From the NCBI RefSeq assembly GCF_001691565.1, contig NZ_MAYO01000003.1, forward strand, positions 186,001 to 250,000: a stretch of DNA of 64,000 nt. The letters are read 5' to 3'. The notes under the pieces are model-generated. The model did not search any database and was not told the DNA's origin. It was given only the letters and a program-made list of their open reading frames with translations. The stretch is from Microbacterium oleivorans (GTDB taxonomy: Bacteria > Actinomycetota > Actinomycetes > Actinomycetales > Microbacteriaceae). The position numbers were made by a program, and so were the translations under genes. This document shows positions 18,108 to 25,775 of the stretch, piece after piece (position 1 is the first letter of the stretch; every line of letters starts with the position of its first letter).

Positions 18108-18146
18108 CTGGTGGGGGCTGTTCAGGACAGGAACAGCCCCCACCAG
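18108..18146. terminator. 16-bp hairpin between convergent operons
   Basis: CTGGTGGGGGCTGTTC (18108-18123) and GAACAGCCCCCACCAG (18131-18146) are perfect complements with a 7-nt loop. The hairpin lies just after the UPF0182 stop and covers the last codons and stop of crtEb. There is no clear T-tract on either side, so it may terminate both strands or protect 3' ends. Confidence 0.6.
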
Positions 18147-18997
18147 ATCATGAGCAGGGTCACGACGAAGCCGGCGAACTGGTTGAGCCAGAGGAACCGG
18201 TCCCAGCCCCGGGTGGCGGTCGCTGCCTCCGCGTCCGACACCGACCGGTACGGCCACACGGTCGCGAGGTAGGGGAGCGCCACGATCGCGGCGAGCGGCC
18301 CCGGCCACGTCGTGGCGAGCATCGCCAGGCCCGCTGCCGCGTAGGCCACCAGAGAGAACCGCACCGTCCAGGCGGCCCCGCGGGCCGTCGCGATCGATGA
18401 GATGCCCGCCTCGCGATCGGCGACGACGTCCTGCACTGCACCGAAGGCGTGGGAGGCCACGCCCCACAGTGCGAAGGCCACGATGATGAGGGCGAGCTGC
18501 GGCGTCCAGGTCGCACCCGTCAGCACGAGCGCGTAGACGGCCGGCGAGGAGAAGTGGATGCTGCTGGTGACCGAGTCGGCGAAGGGCCGCTCCTTGAGGC
18601 GCAGCGGAGGCGCGCTGTAGAAGACGACGGCGACCAGGCTGAGGGTCAGGACGACCCACGACAGCGGTGGACCCGAGATGACGAGGAAGACCACGAACGG
18701 TGCGCAGAGCACGCCGGATGCCCAGAGCGTCGGCGCGTGCAGGCTCTTTTCGAGGATCGCCCCGTGCGCCCCGCCCTTCCGGGGATTCCGAAGGTCGGAT
18801 TCGTAGTCGAAGACGTCGTTGATGCCGTACATCGCGACGTTATAGGGGATGAGGAAGAAAATCGTCCCGACGACGAGGAAGACATCGACCTCGCGCGTGC
18901 TCAAGAGATACGCCGCCGCGAACGGGAACGCCGTGTTGATCCAGCTGACGGGTCGGGACGAGACGAAGAGCTGGTGCGCGAAGCGGAGCGGCGTCAT
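18122..18997 (-). CDS. crtEb: lycopene elongase, UbiA-type prenyltransferase CrtEb
   Basis: This 291-residue membrane prenyltransferase should add C5 units to lycopene, giving the C50 skeleton (flavuxanthin-type). The two Asp motifs of the UbiA family are visible: NDVFDYESD (around residue 57) and DVVADREAG. About eight hydrophobic helices are present. It is last in the operon idi-crtE-crtB-crtI-crtYe-crtYf-crtEb, the same order as the Corynebacterium glutamicum decaprenoxanthin cluster. The start ATG overlaps the crtYf stop as ATGA. Confidence 0.88.
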   Translation of the reverse strand: MTPLRFAHQLFVSSRPVSWINTAFPFAAAYLLSTREVDVFLVVGTIFFLIPYNVAMYGINDVFDYESDLRNPRKGGAHGAILEKSLHAPTLWASGVLCAPFVVFLVISGPPLSWVVLTLSLVAVVFYSAPPLRLKERPFADSVTSSIHFSSPAVYALVLTGATWTPQLALIIVAFALWGVASHAFGAVQDVVADREAGISSIATARGAAWTVRFSLVAYAAAGLAMLATTWPGPLAAIVALPYLATVWPYRSVSDAEAATATRGWDRFLWLNQFAGFVVTLLMIWWGLFLS

Positions 18998-19302
18998 GCG
19001 GCATCCTTCCGTTCGGGAATCAGCGCCGACACGGCGGGAAGGAGGAAGGCGACGCAGAGCGGGTATGCGAAGTCCTCGATGGGGGCCAGGCCGATCCGGA
19101 TGCCGCTGATGTGCTCCTCGGGATAGGTGAACAGGTCCGCGGCGATCATCGCATTGTCGAACACCGCGGTGAGTGCGAACAGTGCTGCGGCGGTCCACGC
19201 CGAGGCGACGAGTCGCTCGCGGCGGCCGGGACGGCCCAGCGAGGCGAGCGTCACTCCGAGCGTGACCACGAGGAACGGGATGAGGATCAGCGGGTAGGTC
19301 AC
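18994..19302 (-). CDS. crtYf: C50 carotenoid cyclase subunit, CrtYf-like
   Basis: This 102-residue, three-helix membrane protein is of the lycopene cyclase domain type. Together with the preceding small subunit it should cyclise both ends of the C50 chain. A conserved-looking polar stretch is FDNAMIAADLFTYPEEHISG. The GTG at 19300-19302 overlaps the crtYe stop as GTGA, and its own stop overlaps the crtEb start as ATGA. Ring type (epsilon, gamma or beta) cannot be told from sequence inspection. Confidence 0.82.
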   Translation of the reverse strand: MTYPLILIPFLVVTLGVTLASLGRPGRRERLVASAWTAAALFALTAVFDNAMIAADLFTYPEEHISGIRIGLAPIEDFAYPLCVAFLLPAVSALIPERKDAA

Positions 19303-19640
19303 GTCGTCTCCGGGCCTCGCGGTCGGCCGCGTGCCGCGCGGACGCGCGTGACGATGGCGTGGATCACGAGGGCGAGGTGGCAGAGGAAAGCGAGGAAGAC
19401 GGGCTCCTCCAGAGGCAGGTGCGGTGCGAGATCGATCCCGATCAGCAGCGGGCTGTCGCCTCGGACGAAGACGCCCGTCGCGATCCCGACGAGATCCCAC
19501 ACGAGGAGGAACACCGTCCCGCATCCGATCAGGAGGGCGGTGCGGCCCGGTGCGGAACCGAGGGCGAGTCGGTGTCTGAGGTCGACGGCGAGAACGCCGA
19601 GCGCCGAGACGATCAGGGCGCCGAGGTAGACACCCGGCAT
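19299..19640 (-). CDS. crtYe: C50 carotenoid cyclase subunit, CrtYe-like
   Basis: This 113-residue membrane protein has three hydrophobic helices and the cyclase-domain signature region DLAPHLPLEEPVFLAFLCHLAL, where PLEEP is characteristic of heterodimeric lycopene cyclases. It lies 5 bp after the crtI stop. I chose the ATG at 19638-19640; upstream in-frame sequence is Arg-rich antisense of crtI. It is the partner of the next gene. Confidence 0.82.
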   Translation of the reverse strand: MPGVYLGALIVSALGVLAVDLRHRLALGSAPGRTALLIGCGTVFLLVWDLVGIATGVFVRGDSPLLIGIDLAPHLPLEEPVFLAFLCHLALVIHAIVTRVRAARGRPRGPETT

Positions 19641-19645
19641 CGTGC

Positions 19646-21199
19646 TCAGCGCTCCGAAGCGAGAGGCTCGGGCAGTCGTCCTGTGGAGACGTCTCCGTCG
19701 AGGAGTTTGACGATGAGTTCGGCCGAGATGAGGCACATGGGCAGCCCGACGCCGGGGAGGACCGTCTGGCCGGCGTACAGCAGCCCGTCGACCTTCGATC
19801 GCAGGCCCGGCCGGAACATGGCCGACTGGCGCAGGGTGTGGGCGAGCCCGAGTGCACCGCCGCGGAACGAGCCGAAGTCGGCGGCGAAGTCCCCGGGGGA
19901 GATCGTGCGCCGGACGCGCACACGTTCCGCGAGGTCGTTGACGCCGGTCCAGTCGGCGATCTGGGCGATCACGGCGTCCGCGGCGGCCTCGATCGGGGCG
20001 TCGCCGGCACCGTCCACGCCGCCGCGACCGAGCTCCGGAGCGGCGGGCATGGGGACGAGGACGAACAGGTTCTCGTGACCGGCGGGTGCGACGTCGTCAT
20101 CCGTGGCGCTCGGCCGGCACACGTAGAGCGATGCGGGGTCGGGGATCGCGCCGGTGGTGTCCTCGCCGAAGATGGCGTCGAAGTTCGCCTTCCAGTCCTT
20201 CGTGAACAGGAGGGTGTGGTGCTCGAGCTCAGGCAGCTCGCCTTCCACTCCGAGCAGGATCAGGAGGGCACCGAACGAGGGGACCCGCTTGTCCCACCAG
20301 GCGTCGCTCCGCGAGCGGAGGTCGGGCTCGAGCAGCTCCGTCTCGGTGTGGTGCATGTCGGCCGTGGAGATGACGTGGTCGGCTTCGACGCGGGTGCCGT
20401 CGGCGAGGCGGATGCCGGTGGCCACGTCGCCGACGGTGATGATCCGCTCGACCTTGGCCGAGGTCCGGATCACGGCACCGCGTTCCTCGGCCAGGCGGGC
20501 GATGGCGCGGATGATCTGCACGAAACCGCCTCGCGGATACAGCACGCCGTCGTCGAGGTCGAGGTGGCTCATGAGGTGGTAGAGGCTCGGAGCGTCGTAG
20601 GGCGAGCCGCCGAGGAACACGGCGGGGTAGCCGAGAACCTGCCGGAGGACGGGGTCCGAGAACTGCTTCTCGACGTGGGCCGAGAGGGGGCGCAGCAGGA
20701 GCGGCAGCAGCGTGCCGAGCTTGCTGAGGACGTCGGGGTGGGCCAGCCCCTTCAGCGAGACGTAGGGGTCGTAGAGGAACCGGGAGACGGCGAGGTCGTA
20801 GATCTCGCCGGCGGAGTCGAGGTAGTCGGCCAGCTTCGCGCCGGCGTCGGGTTCGCGCGCCTCGAAGGCGGCCATGGCGGCATCCCGTCCCGACACCACG
20901 TCGAACGGCTCTCGCTCGCCCTCGTGGTAGACCCGGTAGGCCGGGTCGAGCCGCACGAGGTCGAGCTGTTCCGCGGCCGTCGTGCCGAGGAGCGCGAAGA
21001 AGTGATCGAAGACCTCGGGCATGAGGTACCAGCTCGGCCCGGTGTCGAACCGGAAGCCGTCCTTCTCCCAGCTGCCTGCGCGGCCGCCGATGTCGTCCAG
21101 CGCCTCGAACACGGTCACCTCATCCCCGCGGTCGGCGAGGAGCGCAGCGGTCGCGAGACCGGTGATCCCGCCTCCGATGATGGCGATGCGGCGGGTCAT
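19646..21199 (-). CDS. crtI: phytoene desaturase CrtI
   Basis: This 517-residue FAD-dependent enzyme converts phytoene to lycopene. The N-terminal FAD-binding motif is IIGGGITGLATAALLA (about residues 6-21), followed by DDIGGRAGSWEKDG and RFDTGPSWY. The C-terminus has the carotenoid oxidoreductase signature ending LLYAGQTVLPGVGLPM. Length and domain layout are usual. The start ATG overlaps the crtB stop (ATGA). Confidence 0.93.
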   Translation of the reverse strand: MTRRIAIIGGGITGLATAALLADRGDEVTVFEALDDIGGRAGSWEKDGFRFDTGPSWYLMPEVFDHFFALLGTTAAEQLDLVRLDPAYRVYHEGEREPFDVVSGRDAAMAAFEAREPDAGAKLADYLDSAGEIYDLAVSRFLYDPYVSLKGLAHPDVLSKLGTLLPLLLRPLSAHVEKQFSDPVLRQVLGYPAVFLGGSPYDAPSLYHLMSHLDLDDGVLYPRGGFVQIIRAIARLAEERGAVIRTSAKVERIITVGDVATGIRLADGTRVEADHVISTADMHHTETELLEPDLRSRSDAWWDKRVPSFGALLILLGVEGELPELEHHTLLFTKDWKANFDAIFGEDTTGAIPDPASLYVCRPSATDDDVAPAGHENLFVLVPMPAAPELGRGGVDGAGDAPIEAAADAVIAQIADWTGVNDLAERVRVRRTISPGDFAADFGSFRGGALGLAHTLRQSAMFRPGLRSKVDGLLYAGQTVLPGVGLPMCLISAELIVKLLDGDVSTGRLPEPLASER

Positions 21200-22080
21200 G
21201 CGGGGGACCTCCGTGAGGATGCGGGTCGTCTGGCGGGCAGCAAGGTGCGGTGCGCGACGGCGGCGCGGACCGCGATCGCTGCTTTGACGGGGTTCGGGAC
21301 GCGGACGCGCGTGTCGACGTCCTCGGTCCGGTGCAACCTGTCAGCGAGCGAGGCGAACAGCCCGTGCGCCGTCGCGACGGCGACACGGCAGTCCGCGGGA
21401 AGGAGCGGGATCGTCGCCTCCGCGGCATCCAGGTCCGCGTCGATGCGTGCGAGGACCTCGATGCGACGCTCGGCCCCAACGCCCACACCGAGGTAGTCCC
21501 GGCCGAGGCGACCGGAGTCGTCCGCGTGGTCGCGGAGGAAGTTGATGTCCTGGAACGCTGCGCCGAGACGGCGTGCGCCCGATACGAGGTCCGGATCGGG
21601 GTCCCGCGGTGAGACGCGACCCGCGTTGACGAAGACCTGCAGGCACATCAGTCCGACGACCTCTGCGGAGCCGTACACGTAGTCGTCGTGCGACGCGTCG
21701 TCGTGCTCGGCCCGTTCGAGGTCCGTGCGCATCGATGCGAAGAACGGCTCGATGTGCACCTGCGCGATCCCGCACTCCCTCGAGGTGCGGGCGAAGGCGT
21801 GCACGACGAGGTTCGCGCTGAAGCCGCGGTCGATCGCCGCGTAGGTCTCCGCCTCGAGCGCGTCGAGGACGCGTCGCTGCTCGTCGAGGGGGACGCCGGC
21901 GGCGTCGGCGGCGCCGTCGACGATCTCGTCGGCGACCCGGACCAGCGCATAGACGTTCCGCACATGCCCCCTCACGCGCGGGCCCAGAAGAGTCGTGGCG
22001 AGTCCGAAAGATGTGGAGTAGGCGCGGATGACCGATGCCGCCGCTGCCGCTGCGGTCTCGTCGTACAGGGAATCGCTCAT
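21196..22080 (-). CDS. crtB: phytoene synthase CrtB
   Basis: This 294-residue squalene/phytoene synthase family enzyme condenses two geranylgeranyl diphosphates. The two Asp-rich motifs are DEIVD (51-55) and DHADD (184-188) in the context QDINFLRDHADD, with RDYLGV following. The C-terminus is short and basic. The start overlaps the crtE stop as ATGA. Confidence 0.92.
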   Translation of the reverse strand: MSDSLYDETAAAAAASVIRAYSTSFGLATTLLGPRVRGHVRNVYALVRVADEIVDGAADAAGVPLDEQRRVLDALEAETYAAIDRGFSANLVVHAFARTSRECGIAQVHIEPFFASMRTDLERAEHDDASHDDYVYGSAEVVGLMCLQVFVNAGRVSPRDPDPDLVSGARRLGAAFQDINFLRDHADDSGRLGRDYLGVGVGAERRIEVLARIDADLDAAEATIPLLPADCRVAVATAHGLFASLADRLHRTEDVDTRVRVPNPVKAAIAVRAAVAHRTLLPARRPASSRRSPA

Positions 22081-23141
22081 CGCGGGATGCGGTCCTCCAC
22101 AGCGGCGGCGAGCGAAGCGAGGAGGACGACGGCGTCGCGGGGGAGCGCGGCGTCGGCGGCGTGGCTCCGTGCGGAGCGGAGCGTCTCGGCGATCATGTCG
22201 ACAGCACGCTCCCGTGCTCCGCTGGCGGCGAGCTCGCGCTGCGCCTCGGCGATCGCGATGGGGCCGGTCGGCGCCATCGCCAGGGCGGACGCGATGCGCG
22301 GCCACGCCTCGGTCTCAGCGGCCATGGCGATCAGCGGCGTCCGCTTGGACGCGCGGAGGTCGGCGCCTGGCTCACGACCGGCTTCGGCCCGCGAACCGAA
22401 GGTCCCGATCAGGTCGTCGGCGAGCTGGAAGGCGACTCCGATCGCGGAGCCCGCGGATTCGAGTGCCGCCCGCTCGTCGTCGCTGGCGCCCGCGAGGAGG
22501 GCACCCGCGGCCAGCGGAGCCTGGAAGGAGTAGAAAGCCGTCTTGTCGCGGGCTGTGCGGATCAGGGAGTCCGTGGGCGGGAGGTCGGCGCCGATCGTCT
22601 GCTCGACGTCGGCCAGCTCGCCGGCGGCCGAGATGAGGAGCGCGTCGTCGAGGAGGACGAACAGGGCGGCCCGCTGCGGTGCAGTGACCGGGGCGGTGGC
22701 GATCAGGCGGGTCGCCTCGAACAGCAGGAGATCCCCGGCGAGGACGGCCGCAGCGGCGCCGAGCAGGTTCGCGTCGTCGGCGTCGCCGCCGCGGGCCAGA
22801 GCGCGTTCCCGGAACCGTCCCACGACGTTCGGGATGCCGCGACGCTCGACGTCGCCGTCGATCAGGTCGTCGTGCACCACGAACGCCGCATGCAGGAGTT
22901 CGAACGCGGCGGCGACTCGCCAGAGCCCGGGGGAGTGGCCGATGTCGCCACCGAATGCCTGGAATGCGGCGACGACGAGCGCGGGTCGCAGCTGCTTGCC
23001 GCCCGTGGCGGAGGCGGCCGTAGCCTCACCGAGGGCGGCCGACGCCTCGCCAAGGGCCGCCGAGCGGATGCGGAGACGCTCGAGAGCGACCTGCAGGGCA
23101 TCGTCGATCTCGCGTCGTGCGATCGCGGAGAGGGTGATCAC
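22077..23141 (-). CDS. crtE: geranylgeranyl diphosphate synthase CrtE
   Basis: This 354-residue trans-prenyltransferase makes the C20 precursor. It has GGKQLRPAL, the first Asp motif DDLID (91-95) and the second motif QLADDLIGTFG (about 239-249), where the usual final Asp is Gly in this reading. The GTG at 23139-23141 overlaps the idi stop as GTGA, so the first two pathway genes are translationally coupled. Confidence 0.9.
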   Translation of the reverse strand: MITLSAIARREIDDALQVALERLRIRSAALGEASAALGEATAASATGGKQLRPALVVAAFQAFGGDIGHSPGLWRVAAAFELLHAAFVVHDDLIDGDVERRGIPNVVGRFRERALARGGDADDANLLGAAAAVLAGDLLLFEATRLIATAPVTAPQRAALFVLLDDALLISAAGELADVEQTIGADLPPTDSLIRTARDKTAFYSFQAPLAAGALLAGASDDERAALESAGSAIGVAFQLADDLIGTFGSRAEAGREPGADLRASKRTPLIAMAAETEAWPRIASALAMAPTGPIAIAEAQRELAASGARERAVDMIAETLRSARSHAADAALPRDAVVLLASLAAAVEDRIPR

Positions 23142-23686
23142 GAGGCCCTCCGAACGGTGACCGGGTCTGCCAGATCGAACTGCTGCGCCTGGAGGACGAG
23201 CCAGGGGCTGAAGGCCCACGGTGCTGCGGAGACGGAGGCGGCCAAGTCGGCGGGGTCGACCCACCGCGCTTCGGCGACCTCGTCGGGATTGAGGATCGGA
23301 TCCTCGTCGGCGTAGGCGACGTAGACGGGGCAGATCTCGTTCTCGACGATCCCCGAGGCGTCGACCGCGCGGTAGCGGAAGTCCGGGACGGTCGGCGTGA
23401 CGTCGCGGATGACCAGGCCGACTTCGTGGGCGGCGCGCCGGTGAACGGCGTCGACGACCGCTTCGCCGGGGCCGGGGTGGCCGCAGAAGGAGTTGGTCCA
23501 CACGCCCGGCCACGCCGCCTTGCTGAGCGCCCGACGTGTCACGAGGATCTGGCCTCGGGCGTTGTACACGTGGCACGAGAATGCGAAATGGAGGGGCGTG
23601 TCGGTACCGTGGACCGTTGCCTTGGGAGCCGTTCCGATGTCGCGGCCGTCGTCATCCATCAAAACGACGTACTCGATGTCAGGCAC
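23138..23686 (-). CDS. idi: isopentenyl-diphosphate delta-isomerase, type I
   Basis: This 182-residue Nudix-fold isomerase interconverts IPP and DMAPP. Metal and catalytic residues are recognisable: H26, H33, the catalytic Cys in TNSFCGHPGPGE (C68) and ENEICPVY (about 115-122). It is first in the carotenoid operon. The GTG at 23684-23686 has GGAGGAATC directly upstream. A promoter-like TAGATAAT and a palindromic operator lie 15-30 nt upstream on the minus strand. Confidence 0.93.
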   Translation of the reverse strand: MPDIEYVVLMDDDGRDIGTAPKATVHGTDTPLHFAFSCHVYNARGQILVTRRALSKAAWPGVWTNSFCGHPGPGEAVVDAVHRRAAHEVGLVIRDVTPTVPDFRYRAVDASGIVENEICPVYVAYADEDPILNPDEVAEARWVDPADLAASVSAAPWAFSPWLVLQAQQFDLADPVTVRRAS

Positions 23687-23702
23687 GATTCCTCCGTAAG
23701 TT

Positions 23703-23717
23703 GCTAGATTATCTAGC
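23703..23717. promoter_or_regulatory. palindromic operator between idi and the MarR gene
   Basis: GCTAGAT-T-ATCTAGC is a perfect 7-bp inverted repeat in the 71-bp divergent gap. On the minus strand it contains TAGATAAT, a plausible -10 for the carotenoid operon. A MarR dimer bound here would cover that promoter and lie immediately upstream of its own gene. Confidence 0.7.
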
Positions 23718-23757
23718 TATCATCCGTCATGCTACCTATCGACCCAGGAGGTGTCCA

Positions 23758-24231
23758 ATGGTTGCAGAACCGTGGATCCCGACGACCGAGCGGGAGGCCG
23801 TCGTGGTGAACGCCCTCGAGGCGATCCGCGCGTTCTCGGACTCTCTGGATCGAATGTACGCGGGTATGCGCGGTGACATGGACATGAACGCGACCGATCT
23901 CGCTGCGTTGCGGATGCTCATCATCCGCGAGCAGCACGGTGAGGTGGTCAAGCCCAACGATCTGGCGACGCACCTCGCGATCTCGACGGCCTCGACCACG
24001 AAGCTGCTGGACCGGCTCACTGCGGACGGCTACTTGACGCGCATCCCTCATCCGCACGATCGTCGCGCCCGGATCGTCGTGCTGACCGACGAGGCACGCG
24101 TGACGTTCCGTCGCCATTTCGGAGAGCGGCTGCGGCGGATGAGGAGCGCGGCCGACGGATACTCCGATGATGAGCTGCGCACGATCGTGCGCTTCCTGTC
24201 CGACATGGAGACGGCGATGCTGCCTCAGTGA
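23758..24231 (+). CDS. MarR-family regulator, probable CrtR-type repressor of the carotenoid operon
   Basis: This 157-residue protein has a MarR winged helix: recognition-helix region LATHLAISTASTTKLLDRL and wing region YLTRIPHPHDRRARIVVLTDEA. In C. glutamicum, CrtR is a MarR protein encoded divergently from the crt operon and responds to GGPP. Orientation and the palindrome here suggest the same role, with the ligand inferred only. The ATG at 23758 has AGGAGGT 5-7 nt upstream. A terminator follows the stop. Confidence 0.85.
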   Translation: MVAEPWIPTTEREAVVVNALEAIRAFSDSLDRMYAGMRGDMDMNATDLAALRMLIIREQHGEVVKPNDLATHLAISTASTTKLLDRLTADGYLTRIPHPHDRRARIVVLTDEARVTFRRHFGERLRRMRSAADGYSDDELRTIVRFLSDMETAMLPQ

Positions 24232-24245
24232 TCTGCCCGGAATCG

Positions 24246-24287
24246 AAGAAGGCGCCCCCTCCGGAGAGGGAACGCCTTCTTCTTTTT
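24246..24287. terminator. rho-independent terminator, probably bidirectional
   Basis: AAGAAGGCG (24246-24254) pairs with CGCCTTCTT (24273-24281), with an inner stem CCCTC/GAGGG, followed by CTTTTT. On the plus strand it ends the MarR gene. On the minus strand it lies directly after tRNA-fMet. Confidence 0.85.
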
Positions 24288-24288
24288 G

Positions 24289-24362
24289 TTGCGGGGACAG
24301 GATTTGAACCTGCGACCTCTGGGTTATGAGCCCAGCGAGCTACCGAACTGCTCCACCCCGCG
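24289..24362 (-). tRNA. tRNA-fMet (initiator, anticodon CAT)
   Basis: On the minus strand the cloverleaf starts CGCGGGGTGG and ends GGTTCAAATCC-TGTCCCCGCAA. The anticodon loop is CTCATAA. Initiator hallmarks are present: a C1/A72 mismatch at the end of the acceptor stem and three consecutive G-C pairs at the base of the anticodon stem (GGG/CCC). CCA is not encoded. A -10-like TAGTGT lies at 24375-24380 on the minus strand. Confidence 0.93.
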
Positions 24363-24374
24363 GCACAAGAGAAA

Positions 24375-24380
24375 ACACTA
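24375..24380 (-). promoter_or_regulatory. -10 hexamer TAGTGT for tRNA-fMet
   Basis: Read on the minus strand, TAGTGT ends 12 nt before the tRNA 5' end. An inverted repeat CGATTCG/CGAATCG (24386-24392 and 24401-24407) lies in the -35 region. Confidence 0.4.
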
Positions 24381-24444
24381 GCACGCGATTCGGGGGGACG
24401 CGAATCGGGGCGCGGACGGTCCCGGGACTGGGCAGGATGAGGAC

Positions 24445-24954
24445 ATGCCTGCGCGAGACCTCGACGTCACCTCGGACGCCCAACCCGACGGTCGGGATGA
24501 GACCCGAGACGAGCGGGCGGACCGCAACTGGAACGAGGTCCTGCAGGAGCTGCGCGTGCTCCAAACCGGAACCCAGATCCTCACCGGATTCCTTCTGGCC
24601 CTCGCATTCCAGCCATCGTTCGGCGACCTGAACGCGGCCCAGCGCGGGATGTACCTGGTGCTGGTGGCGCTCTCCGCGCTCAGCGCCGTCGTGGCGCTCG
24701 CTCCCGTATCGGTGCACCGCTTCCTGTTCGCGCGTCGCGCGAAGCCGGCGATCGTCCGCTTCGGCCACGTCTGCATGCTGGGCGCACTCGGGCTCGTGTC
24801 CCTCCTCCTGATCGGCGTCGTCGGCTTCGTGTTCGACGTCGTCGTGGGAGGTGCGGCATCCTGGATCGCGGGTGCCTGTCTCGCGGTCGTCATCGCGGGA
24901 CTGTGGGTCGTCGCACCCGTGATCGCCCAGCGCCGTTCGGAGAGGACCTCATGA
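24445..24954 (+). CDS. DUF6328 family membrane protein
   Basis: This 169-residue protein has a charged N-terminus containing NWNEVLQELRVLQTGTQILTGFLL, typical of DUF6328, and four hydrophobic helices (about residues 43-60, 66-88, 110-132 and 137-157). Function is unknown. It overlaps the next gene by ATGA, suggesting co-translation with the nitrilase-family enzyme. A CAGGAT hexamer lies 6 nt before the ATG. Confidence 0.75.
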   Translation: MPARDLDVTSDAQPDGRDETRDERADRNWNEVLQELRVLQTGTQILTGFLLALAFQPSFGDLNAAQRGMYLVLVALSALSAVVALAPVSVHRFLFARRAKPAIVRFGHVCMLGALGLVSLLLIGVVGFVFDVVVGGAASWIAGACLAVVIAGLWVVAPVIAQRRSERTS

Positions 24955-25760
24955 CCGTCACGCCCCTCGGCGTCGCCGTGGCCCAGTTCGCTCCGACCGC
25001 CGATGAGTCGGCCAACCTCGATGCGATCGCCGACCTCGTCGCGCGTGCGCGTGATCGCGGTGCGGACGTCGTGCTCCTCCCCGAGTACTCGAGCTACTTC
25101 GTGGACCCCTTCGACGCCTCGCTGGCCGAGCATGCGCAGGATCTCGGCGGCCCGTTCGTCACCGCGCTGGCGGCGCTGGCTGCCGCGCATGGGGTCCACA
25201 TCGTCGCAGGGATGGTCGAGCGCGCGGCGTCACCGGGCAGAGTCCGCAACACCGTCGTCGCCGTGGATGCCGGAGGCGTCGTGGCCCGCTACCGCAAGCT
25301 CCACCTGTACGACGCCTTCGGACAGCGGGAGTCGGACTGGGTCGAGCCGGGGGACATCGACGTCCCCGAGACCTTCGATCGGGGCGGCATCCGATTCGCC
25401 CTGATGACCTGTTACGACCTCCGCTTCCCGGAGGTCGCCCGTGTGCTCGCCGACACCGGCGCGCACGTCGTCCTCGTCGCGGCGGAGTGGGTCCGCGGGC
25501 CTCTCAAGGAGGACCACTGGCGGACGTTGCTGCAGGCTCGTGCCATCGAGAACACCCTGTACGTCGCCGGTGCGGACCACCCGCCGCCCCTCGGCGTCGG
25601 ACACTCGGTCGTCGTCGATCCGCAGGGCGTGCCGGTCGTGCACATCGGGACGGCCACGGACGTCGCGGTGGCTTTCGTGGACCCTCGTGTCGTCGAGCGG
25701 GTCCGCCGAGTGAACCCCGCTCTCGCCTTGCGCCGCTATACGGTCGCGGCACGCGAGTGA
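24951..25760 (+). CDS. carbon-nitrogen hydrolase (nitrilase family), omega-amidase-like
   Basis: This 269-residue enzyme has the Glu-Lys-Cys triad of the nitrilase superfamily: E45 in LLPEYSSY, K116 in RYRKLHLYDAF and C154 in MTCYDLRFPE. That context resembles Nit/omega-amidase-type amidases acting on deaminated glutathione or alpha-keto acid amides. The ATG overlaps the upstream stop by 4 bp and has GGAGAGG upstream. It converges with a glutamine-transaminase/KAT-type aminotransferase, which fits a transaminase/omega-amidase pair. The substrate is inferred. Confidence 0.8.
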   Translation: MTVTPLGVAVAQFAPTADESANLDAIADLVARARDRGADVVLLPEYSSYFVDPFDASLAEHAQDLGGPFVTALAALAAAHGVHIVAGMVERAASPGRVRNTVVAVDAGGVVARYRKLHLYDAFGQRESDWVEPGDIDVPETFDRGGIRFALMTCYDLRFPEVARVLADTGAHVVLVAAEWVRGPLKEDHWRTLLQARAIENTLYVAGADHPPPLGVGHSVVVDPQGVPVVHIGTATDVAVAFVDPRVVERVRRVNPALALRRYTVAARE

Positions 25761-25775
25761 CGCGCGCGGCGTGTG

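Noticed and set aside
19838..21496. Plus-strand open frame of 552 codons opposite crtI and crtB
   Set aside because: It is antisense to genes with clear FAD-binding and prenyl-synthase motifs.
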